From the NCBI GenBank assembly GCA_031976175.1, contig DALYLR010000051.1, positions 1 through 19,133 on the forward strand: DNA of 19,133 nucleotides, read 5' to 3'. The notes beneath the pieces were generated by a model. The model was not told where the DNA came from. It ran no database searches and saw only the letters and a program-made list of their open reading frames with translations. Shown here piece by piece: positions 14,280-19,133 of this stretch (position 1 is the first letter of the stretch; every line of letters begins with the position of its first letter). This DNA is from DMER01 sp003451645 (GTDB lineage: Bacteria > Pseudomonadota > Alphaproteobacteria > Micropepsales > Micropepsaceae). The translations under genes and the position numbers were made by a program.

Positions 14280-15257
14280 TCATGCCGCCGCAAAGTGGGG
14301 CAGGCGCTTGGCGATGATGGCCTCGGCCTCCACCATGATCCGGTCGATCAGCTCCTTGACCGATGGAACATCATGGATCAGGCCCGCCACCATCCCGCAC
14401 GACCAGGCGCCTGCATCCATATCGCCCGTCTGCATCACCTTGGGATAGACGCCCGCCACCTCCGCCATGATGTCCTGGATCGTGGTGGCGTCGCCCTTTT
14501 CTTTCTCCTTGGCGATGATGCGCTCGACGGCGGCGTTGTTCAGCACCCGCTCCGTATTCCGCAAAGGCCGCATGATCAGGCGCGTATCAAGCTCCGACGC
14601 CTTGACGAGCGCGTCCTTCACATTCTGATGCACGGGCGCCTCCTTTGTGGCGATGAAGCGCGTGCCCATATTCATCCCCTCAGCGCCCAGCGCCATGGCA
14701 GCGACCAGGCTGCGCCCATCCGCCATCCCGCCCGAGGCCACAAAGGGAATCTTCAACGCCTCCGCCGCAAGAGGCAGCAGGATGAAGTTCGGAATATCGT
14801 CCTCGCCCGGATGCCCGCCGCACTCAAAGCCATCGACCGACACCGCATCGCAGCCAATCCGTTCGGCCTTTAATGAGTGCCGCACGCTGGTGCATTTGTG
14901 GATGACCTTGACGCCTGCGGCCTTCAAGGGCGGCAGATAGGCCTCCGGAGAGCGCCCCGCCGTCTCCACAATGCGCACCCCGCCCTCGATAATCGCTTGG
15001 ATGTATTCCGGATACGGAGGATTGGCAAAACCGGGCAGAAAGGTCAGGTTAACGCCAATGGGCTTATTGGTCATCTCCTTGCAGCGCTTGATCTCCGCCG
15101 CCAGCTTCTCCGGCGTGTTCTGGGTCAGACCCGTAATAATCCCCAGGCCGCCTGCGTTGGAGACCGCCGCCGCCATCTCGGCCAGCCCCACAAAATGCAT
15201 CCCGCCTTGGATGATGGGATGCTGAATGCCAAACATCTCAGTAATGCGCGTCTTCAT
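14280..15257 (-). CDS. FMN-dependent TIM-barrel oxidoreductase: NADH:quinone reductase (PA1024-like), usually annotated nitronate monooxygenase
   Basis: This 325-aa FMN-binding TIM-barrel enzyme belongs to the 2-nitropropane dioxygenase-like family. Characteristic stretches are HPIIQGGMHFVGLAEMA (13-29), KPIGVNLTFLP (65-75), KVIHKCTSVRHSLKAERIG (117-135), GFECGGHPGEDDIP (143-156) and ASGGMADGRSLVAAMALGA (174-192). From memory these match Pseudomonas PA1024, an NADH:quinone reductase without nitronate oxygenase activity, better than class I nitronate monooxygenases. The 'nitronate monooxygenase' name may therefore mislead. ATG 15257 is preceded by GGAG at 7-nt spacing; the frame is open further upstream but without family similarity. 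Confidence 0.9.
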   Translation of the reverse strand: MKTRITEMFGIQHPIIQGGMHFVGLAEMAAAVSNAGGLGIITGLTQNTPEKLAAEIKRCKEMTNKPIGVNLTFLPGFANPPYPEYIQAIIEGGVRIVETAGRSPEAYLPPLKAAGVKVIHKCTSVRHSLKAERIGCDAVSVDGFECGGHPGEDDIPNFILLPLAAEALKIPFVASGGMADGRSLVAAMALGAEGMNMGTRFIATKEAPVHQNVKDALVKASELDTRLIMRPLRNTERVLNNAAVERIIAKEKEKGDATTIQDIMAEVAGVYPKVMQTGDMDAGAWSCGMVAGLIHDVPSVKELIDRIMVEAEAIIAKRLPHFAAA

Positions 15258-15349
15258 CTGTGTGCTCCGAATGGGATGGTGAGGGATGGCGATCCGAGCA
15301 GTGTGACCGAGCGCGTGTGCAGTTGTCGAGGGCCTTCCAAACGAACAAA

Positions 15350-15371
15350 GGGCGGTGCACCAGCACCGCCC
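15350..15371 (-). terminator. Intrinsic terminator after the His-rich peptide gene
   Basis: On the minus strand a perfect 9-bp stem, GGGCGGTGC / GCACCGCCC, closes a 4-nt TGGT loop and is followed by the T-rich TTTGTTCGTTT. It lies 30 nt downstream of the stop codon at 15402. On the plus strand the stem is not followed by a T-run, so it should act on the minus-strand transcript and insulate the oxidoreductase gene. Confidence 0.8.
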
Positions 15372-15401
15372 CCGACTCAATCTCTCACTATCGCCGTGCG
15401 C

Positions 15402-15611
15402 TTAGTGGTGGCCACCATGATGCGAGTGGCAATGGTGATGCGAATGCCAATACCAATGGCCATGGCGGTAATGTTTGTGCTTGTGGTGATGGCACCATTG
15501 CTTGTGGTGGCCATGGCCGTGGCCGCCATGCGCCGAGGCGCTGGTGGCAAGCGGCACGTTCACAGCGAAGGTGCTCAAAACGAGAGCCGCAGCGGCAAAC
15601 AGTTTTGTCAT
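15402..15611 (-). CDS. Small exported histidine-rich peptide (69 aa, mature part half histidine)
   Basis: The ORF encodes a clear signal peptide (MTKLFAAAALVLSTFAVN to ATSASA, cleavage near residue 27). The predicted mature peptide of 42 residues contains 21 histidines, two cysteines (C40, C61) and several aromatic residues, in runs such as WCHHHKHKHYRHGHWYW. It should bind transition metals (Zn, Ni, Cu or Co) in the periplasm or outside the cell; which metal cannot be told. ATG 15611 is preceded by AAGGGA at 8-nt spacing, and an intrinsic terminator follows, so this is a monocistronic gene and not a chance ORF. A TATAAG at 15662-15667 on the minus strand is a possible -10, with no good -35. 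The Zur-boxed zinc-binding protein gene lies 2 kb away. Confidence 0.82.
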   Translation of the reverse strand: MTKLFAAAALVLSTFAVNVPLATSASAHGGHGHGHHKQWCHHHKHKHYRHGHWYWHSHHHCHSHHGGHH

Positions 15612-15731
15612 GAGTGTCTTCCCTTTAGGACGAGTGCGCACCCGGGGATGGGGCACGACACCTTATACGCTTAAACCACGACGATTTGGTCTGTCCGTCG
15701 TCACAGAACGCACGAAATTGCCGGTGGGCAA

Positions 15732-16106
15732 TTATCCTGCCGGGAAAAAGGCAGCCAGCTTGTTCCCGTCCAGATCGCGGAAATAGGAAAAGTCGCCAAA
15801 ACTGCCGCGCGGGCCCGGCTTGCCCTCGCAGGTGCCGCCCAGCGCCAAGGCCTTGGCATGCAGCGCGGTGACCTGCTCCTTGTTGTCCACCTGGATCGCC
15901 ACCATCGTGCCATTACCGAAACTTGCCGCCTTGCCGTCCTGTGGCCTGCACAGCATGAACATCGGGCCCTTACCGATGCTGTACAACATGCCCGGCGGTG
16001 TTGGCATTAGGCGCTTGCCGCCAATCTCGCCCAACAGGGCATCATAGAACGCCGTCGCCCGGTCAAAATCATTCGTGCCAACACACACATAAGCAAGCTG
16101 CGCCAT
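15732..16106 (-). CDS. VOC (glyoxalase/bleomycin resistance)-family protein
   Basis: This 124-aa single-domain vicinal-oxygen-chelate protein begins LAYVCVGTNDFDRATAFYDALLG, a typical first beta-alpha-beta unit, and ends YFRDLDGNKLAAFFPAG, the usual last strand motif (RDPDGN-like). Such proteins act as dimers in isomerases, dioxygenases, glutathione transferases or antibiotic-binding proteins. The sequence does not show which, and the metal ligands are not certain. A near-ideal AGGAGG ribosome-binding site lies 8 nt before the ATG, which suggests efficient translation. Confidence 0.9.
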   Translation of the reverse strand: MAQLAYVCVGTNDFDRATAFYDALLGEIGGKRLMPTPPGMLYSIGKGPMFMLCRPQDGKAASFGNGTMVAIQVDNKEQVTALHAKALALGGTCEGKPGPRGSFGDFSYFRDLDGNKLAAFFPAG

Positions 16107-16180
16107 CGGTTGAGCCTCCTAAAAATTGCTGAGGGACGCACAGTTGAGCGCCCGCATGCCCGTGTCAAGCCGGTATCAAC

Positions 16181-16513
16181 TCAGGTAAAAATCGGCCGGA
16201 CCCGATTGAGCACCTGCGTCAGAACCTGGACTGGGACTGCCTCTGCTTTGCGCCCGCTACGTGCCTTCAGATCGAGCACCCGCGGCTGGTCGCAGCGCAC
16301 CACGCCCTGCACCGCGGTCCCGCTCCCATCGAGATCGACCGTGAACCCGCGCACGCGGGCAAAGTTGCCACCGGTCGTAATGGGAACCACAACCGGACAC
16401 CCAGTGAGGCGATTGAACGCGGTCGCTGATACAATAAGCACGGGCCTGTGCCCTTGCTGCTCCCGCCCGGAGGCCGGATCCAGCGAGACCCACCATATCT
16501 CCCCTTGCTTCAT
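16181..16513 (-). CDS. mazF: MazF/PemK-family mRNA interferase toxin
   Basis: The 110-aa protein is a typical MazF/PemK-fold endoribonuclease, which cleaves cellular mRNA at short sequence motifs when freed from its antitoxin. It begins MKQGEIWWVSLDPASGREQQ, followed by the core HRPVLIVS with the likely catalytic R23, and PITTGG (45-50) with a catalytic-site threonine (T46 or T47). The C-terminal VQVLTQVLNRVRPIF helix is also typical, nearer to ChpB/PemK than to canonical MazF. It begins 1 nt after the antitoxin stop, so the pair is cotranscribed and translationally coupled. Confidence 0.93.
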   Translation of the reverse strand: MKQGEIWWVSLDPASGREQQGHRPVLIVSATAFNRLTGCPVVVPITTGGNFARVRGFTVDLDGSGTAVQGVVRCDQPRVLDLKARSGRKAEAVPVQVLTQVLNRVRPIFT

Positions 16514-16514
16514 C

Positions 16515-16775
16515 CTAAATCAGCTCCCGGCCTTTGGGTGCGCCATCCGTCCAGGCCTTGTCGGCCCGCGGCGGCTTGGCCTTTGGGTCGCACTGGTTCA
16601 TCAGGTCGGCCAAAGTGGGGGCAGCTTCGGCCACCGGCGTGATGACCAGTTTGCCGCCCTTGGCCTCCATAGAGACCTCCTCACCGGGCGCGAGACCCAA
16701 GGCCTCAAGCATAGCCGGCGGCACCGCAATCATGGTCGAGCCGCCAACGCGGCGGAATTTGGACCGGACATTCAT
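16515..16775 (-). CDS. mazE: MazE/AbrB-family antitoxin
   Basis: The 86-aa protein has an N-terminal swapped-hairpin AbrB/MazE DNA-binding domain (1-48: FRRVGGSTMIAVPPAMLEALGL, then GEEVSMEAKGGKLVI). Its C-terminal tail is polar and probably disordered (50-86, KAKPPRADKAWTDGAPKG), the part expected to wrap around and block the toxin. ATG 16775 was chosen because GAGAGG lies 8 nt upstream; the GTG at 16781 would leave only 2 nt. An inverted repeat about 30 nt upstream is the likely site for autorepression by the complex. Confidence 0.91.
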   Translation of the reverse strand: MNVRSKFRRVGGSTMIAVPPAMLEALGLAPGEEVSMEAKGGKLVITPVAEAAPTLADLMNQCDPKAKPPRADKAWTDGAPKGRELI

Positions 16776-16803
16776 GCACACAACCTCTCAGGACGCAATC
16801 TAA

Positions 16804-16821
16804 GTTATATCTCAGTATAAC
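16804..16821. promoter_or_regulatory. Inverted-repeat operator and divergent -10 elements between mazE and the acyl-CoA dehydrogenase gene
   Basis: GTTATATCTCAGTATAAC has perfect 6-bp arms (GTTATA / TATAAC) around a 6-nt centre. The same arms supply a -10-like TATAAC on each strand: at 16804-16809 for mazE, with a leader of about 22 nt, and at 16816-16821 for the plus-strand gene. No good -35 is visible on either side. MazE-type proteins repress their own operons by binding such dyads, so this is the likely operator. Confidence 0.6.
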
Positions 16822-16907
16822 ACGCCTCTCGCTGTGCGGCCAGAGCCGTGGTTGACTTTCAATGTCAGCCGGGCTGGGATCGCGAGAACGCAAAAGGACA
16901 CGCAACC

Positions 16908-18095
16908 ATGGCAACTAAGCCCGAAAAGCCCCTCGACTTCGACTCGTCCCGCCCGCCTTCGCCGTTCTACAACGAGAGCCACCACGCGTGGCGGCGCGAA
17001 TTGCGCAAATTCATCGAGCGCGAGATCATGCCTTTCGCGACCGAATGGGACGAAGCAGGCGAGTTCCCGCTCGGCCTCTACAAGAAGGCCTCAGAATTCG
17101 GCCTCCTGCGCATGGGGTATCCTGAGGAATATGGCGGACTGAAGGACGGCCTCGACCGCTTCCATGGGATTGTCACCTCGGAGGAATTGGCGCGCATTGG
17201 GGCAGGCGGCATTACTGCGAGCCTAATGGTGCACGGCATTGGCCTGCCCCCGGTGATGGCTCTGGGGACGGAGGATCTGAAACAACGCATTGCGCCGCCG
17301 GTTCTCAATGGCGACACCCGCATTAGCCTCGCGATCACGGAGCCTGGGGCGGGCTCCGACGTCGCCAACATCACCACCCGCGCGCGGCGCACCAATGAAG
17401 GCTTCCGGGTGACTGGCCAAAAGACCTACATCACCGGCGGCATGCGTGCGGATCATTTCACCACTGCGGTGCGCACGGGCGGCGAGGGTTTGGGCGGCAT
17501 TTCGCTGCTGGTCATCGATGCGCATGCGCCGGGCGTCAGCCGCACGCCATTGAAAAAGATGGGCTGGTGGGCCTCCGACACAGCGACGATCCACTTCGAT
17601 GACGTGCTGGTGCCCGCTGAGAACCTTTTGGGCAGCGAGAACCAAGGCTTCATAGGGATTGTCCTCAACTTCAATGGCGAGCGTCTCGGCATGGCGGCCG
17701 GCGCCAACGCCTATGCGCGCGTCTGCATGGAGGAAGCGGTGGCCTGGGCGCGTCAGCGGCAAACCTTTGGCAAGCGCCTCGCGGACCATCAGGTCATCCG
17801 CCACAAGATCGCGGAGATGCTGCGCCAAATCAATGCCACGCAGGCCTATCTGGAGATGTGCGCTTGGCGCGTTCAGAATGGCGAGACGCCTGCAGCCGAC
17901 CTCGCGATGCTGAAGGTGCAAGCCACGCTGACCATGGAATTCTGCGCGCGCGAGGCGATGCAGATTTTGGGCGGCGCCGGTTTCATCCGTGGGCATCGAG
18001 TCGAACGTATCTATCGCGAGGTGCGCGTCAATGCCATTGGCGGCGGCTCGGAGGAGATCATGCGCGACCTCGCCGCGCGCCAGATGGGGCTCTAG
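16908..18095 (+). CDS. Acyl-CoA dehydrogenase family protein
   Basis: This FAD enzyme of the acyl-CoA dehydrogenase family would oxidise an acyl-CoA to the 2-enoyl-CoA. The 395-aa length is standard. Signatures are LAITEPGAGSD (141-151) for flavin/substrate binding, RQTFGKRLADHQ (284-295) and ILGGAGFIRGHRVERIYR (353-370). Where medium-chain enzymes carry the catalytic Glu (IYEGT), this protein reads AIGGGSEEIM (377-385), so that Glu is absent. E258 in NFNGERLGMA is well placed to be the base, as in isovaleryl- and long-chain enzymes. The substrate is unknown. AAGGA lies 9 nt before ATG 16908; an in-frame GTG at 16848 is less likely. Confidence 0.93.
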   Translation: MATKPEKPLDFDSSRPPSPFYNESHHAWRRELRKFIEREIMPFATEWDEAGEFPLGLYKKASEFGLLRMGYPEEYGGLKDGLDRFHGIVTSEELARIGAGGITASLMVHGIGLPPVMALGTEDLKQRIAPPVLNGDTRISLAITEPGAGSDVANITTRARRTNEGFRVTGQKTYITGGMRADHFTTAVRTGGEGLGGISLLVIDAHAPGVSRTPLKKMGWWASDTATIHFDDVLVPAENLLGSENQGFIGIVLNFNGERLGMAAGANAYARVCMEEAVAWARQRQTFGKRLADHQVIRHKIAEMLRQINATQAYLEMCAWRVQNGETPAADLAMLKVQATLTMEFCAREAMQILGGAGFIRGHRVERIYREVRVNAIGGGSEEIMRDLAARQMGL

Positions 18096-18198
18096 AGCGT
18101 GTCCAGGAAAAGTGGAGACCGGTTTTCCGTCAGGACACGCGCAAAAACAAAGAGCTAGAGCGGGACGACGATACGAAGAAAAGTCATCCAGCTCTAGC
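18096..18198. repeat. Alphaproteobacterial intergenic repeat with nested inverted repeats
   Basis: The element starts at the acyl-CoA dehydrogenase stop codon. It contains GCGTGTCC (18097-18104) paired with GGACACGC (18133-18140), enclosing GGAAAA (18106-18111) and TTTTCC (18123-18128). A second dyad, GCTAGAGC (18154-18161) and GCTCTAGC (18191-18198), closes the right part. The pattern of GGAAAAGTGGA...CCGGTTTTCC followed by GCAAAAACAAAGAGCTAGAGC resembles a dispersed intergenic repeat I recall from many Rhizobiales and related genomes. Only one copy lies in this window. Confidence 0.65.
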
Positions 18199-18202
18199 AG
18201 CA

Positions 18203-18270
18203 CCCTCTCCTCCACCGCAAAGCGGGGGAGGTCCCAGCCAGTATCCGAAAGGATACAGGCTGGGGGAGGG
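18203..18270. repeat. Structured intergenic repeat predicted to fold as a three-way junction
   Basis: Three helices nest exactly. The outer one is CCCTC (18203-18207) with GAGGG (18266-18270). Hairpin one, at 18209-18231, pairs CCTCC with GGAGG and CCGC with GCGG around an AAA loop, with one A-G mismatch. Hairpin two, at 18233-18264, pairs CCCAGCC with GGCTGGG and GTATCC with GGATAC around a GAAA tetraloop, with one A-A mismatch. This resembles dispersed CTCCTCC...GGGGGAGG elements of alphaproteobacterial genomes. The last 11 bases of the window repeat its first 11. Confidence 0.65.
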
Positions 18271-18532
18271 GGCGTCCCACCGTGCTCCCAAGACTCCGCA
18301 TACAGAACAAATCGGAATCATCGGCGGAATTTGGCCCCTGCGGCGGCACGGCCACATGTGAGTCAAAAAATTCTTAACAAGTGTGTTGTGTCGAATCACG
18401 CGATCACAGATTCTAACGATGGAAGATGTTGATTCGCCGGTGCACGCCTCTTTGCATCCCGGCCGGCATCGGGCCCCAAACCCGGGGCGAGATTGATTGC
18501 TTCACTTCGTAACTGAGAAAGGTCGATCCCCC
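18271..18532. other. Noncoding region upstream of the TetR-family gene
   Basis: No gene is visible here. The AT-rich stretch around 18360-18425 probably holds the TetR promoter, but no -35/-10 pair is convincing. A short dyad, GCCCC-AAACCC-GGGGC at 18473-18488, lies 45 nt before the ATG. It could be a hairpin or a weak operator. Confidence 0.35.
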
Positions 18533-19114
18533 ATGACCGATGTCGTGACCGCCGCGCGCAAGGCCCGCATTGAAAGCGAGCATGAGCGCAAACGCAAAGT
18601 CATCCTGGACGCCGCCCGCCGCGTGTTTGAACGCGACGGAGCCAAGGGTCTGACGATGCGCGCTATCGCTGCTGAAGCGGGTTATGCCGCTGGTGCAGTC
18701 TATTTCTATTTCGACAGCCGCGCGGCGATTATGGCCGAGCTGGCTGTTGGCGAATTGACCCAAATGACGAAGGACATCAAGGGCATGACCGCCCGTGGTG
18801 CGGCTGAGCGTGCCAATTCGGCAGCCCACGCCCTGGCGCAGGCCGAATCCCTTTTTCAGATTGACGCAAAGGAAGCCGAAACCGCCGGCTCAGACCGTCA
18901 GATCACAGGCAAGCTAATCACGCTGTTCCAGACCGTCGCCGAGCCTTTGGGTCTGGATGGGCTTGAGGGCCAAGAGGCGAATAAGCGGGCGCTGGCATTT
19001 GCCGCCGCCGTGATGGGCCTTGCGCAAATGCAACGTTCGGGCTGGCTGGACAAGCTGGGCCTGTCGTCTGAAGACACGCTGCAGATTCTGGCGGATCGCC
19101 TGAAATCAGCATAA
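18533..19114 (+). CDS. TetR-family transcriptional regulator
   Basis: The 193-aa protein has a canonical TetR N-terminal domain. The first helix is RKRKVILDAARRVFERDGAKG (22-42), and the helix-turn-helix TMRAIAAEAGYAAGAVYFYF (44-63) is followed by DSRAAIMAEL. The C-terminal ligand-binding and dimerisation half is divergent, as usual for the family. Its target is unknown. The acyl-CoA dehydrogenase gene on the same strand upstream is a possible target, because TetR/FadR-type regulators often control acyl-CoA genes, but this is only a guess across 437 bp of repeats. AAAGG lies about 10 nt before ATG 18533; earlier in-frame codons lack similarity. Confidence 0.92.
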   Translation: MTDVVTAARKARIESEHERKRKVILDAARRVFERDGAKGLTMRAIAAEAGYAAGAVYFYFDSRAAIMAELAVGELTQMTKDIKGMTARGAAERANSAAHALAQAESLFQIDAKEAETAGSDRQITGKLITLFQTVAEPLGLDGLEGQEANKRALAFAAAVMGLAQMQRSGWLDKLGLSSEDTLQILADRLKSA

Positions 19115-19122
19115 ACACCCGC

Positions 19123-19133
19123 CCCTCTCCTCC
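19123..19133. repeat. Probable start of a second copy of the structured repeat, cut by the window edge
   Basis: CCCTCTCCTCC at the very end is identical to the first 11 bases of the three-way-junction repeat (18203-18213). Like that copy, it lies soon after the 3' end of a gene. Eleven pyrimidines are a weak basis, so this remains tentative. Confidence 0.4.

Noticed and set aside
14273..14282. Perfect palindrome TGAGGCCTCA at the oxidoreductase stop codon
   Set aside because: Ten bases with no loop or T-run cannot form a terminator, and a palindrome of this length is expected by chance in a window of this size and GC content.
14877..15674. 265-aa plus-strand open frame with Met/Ala/Val-rich stretches near its end
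   Set aside because: It spans the oxidoreductase start, the terminator and the His-rich peptide gene in antisense. The MVMAMVM-like runs are simply the complement of repeated His codons.
17223..18215. 330-aa minus-strand open frame opposite the acyl-CoA dehydrogenase gene
   Set aside because: It is antisense to a full-length, motif-complete enzyme gene and shows no domain of its own.
18209..18264. The two hairpins considered as intrinsic terminators of the acyl-CoA dehydrogenase gene
   Set aside because: Neither stem is followed by a T-run on either strand. They fit better as parts of one structured repeat.

Overview
This 19.1 kb window looks like an ordinary stretch of an alphaproteobacterial chromosome. 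It has high GC, a ccoNOQPG cytochrome cbb3 oxidase operon behind an FNR/FixK-type box, a GluQ-RS gene, a Zur-type box, and two families of short structured intergenic repeats of the kind common in Alphaproteobacteria. The genus cannot be fixed from the sequence alone.

Layout. Positions 1-4661 (minus strand) hold the high-affinity terminal oxidase: ccoN, ccoO, ccoQ, ccoP and the first 402 codons of ccoG, whose end lies beyond the left edge. The ccoQ and ccoP starts overlap the preceding stops by 4 nt. A perfect TTGAC-N4-GTCAA box lies 5' of ccoN. Positions 4942-6924 (plus) hold a GDP-mannose 4,6-dehydratase and a fatty acid hydroxylase/sterol desaturase-family membrane enzyme. The latter converges on, and overlaps, an unrecognised polytopic membrane protein (6866-7930, minus). 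Positions 8253-10062 (plus) hold an unrecognised two-gene unit: a membrane protein with a coiled coil, followed by an exported von Willebrand factor A-like protein with a MIDAS motif. Then come GluQ-RS (minus), a serine esterase (plus), and an MNT-HEPN pair resembling type VII toxin-antitoxin systems (11700-12481).

Positions 12490-13455 (minus) hold a zinc-binding ABC-transporter solute-binding protein without adjacent permease or ATPase genes. Its promoter has a perfect -10 hexamer buried inside a Zur-like box. An HNH endonuclease and an FMN-dependent oxidoreductase of the NADH:quinone reductase / 'nitronate monooxygenase' family follow. Next are a tiny exported peptide that is half histidine, ending in a clear intrinsic terminator, a VOC-family protein, a MazE-MazF pair with an inverted-repeat operator, an acyl-CoA dehydrogenase, about 440 bp of noncoding DNA rich in structured repeats, and a TetR-family regulator.

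The main themes are microaerobic respiration (cbb3), metal handling (the Zur-controlled binding protein and, 2 kb away, the His-rich peptide), and two small toxin-antitoxin modules among housekeeping genes. The best candidates for undescribed biology are the membrane/vWA pair at 8253-10062, the histidine-rich exported peptide at 15402-15611, and the three-way-junction repeat at 18203-18270. I saw no CRISPR array, rRNA, tRNA, insertion sequence or prophage.
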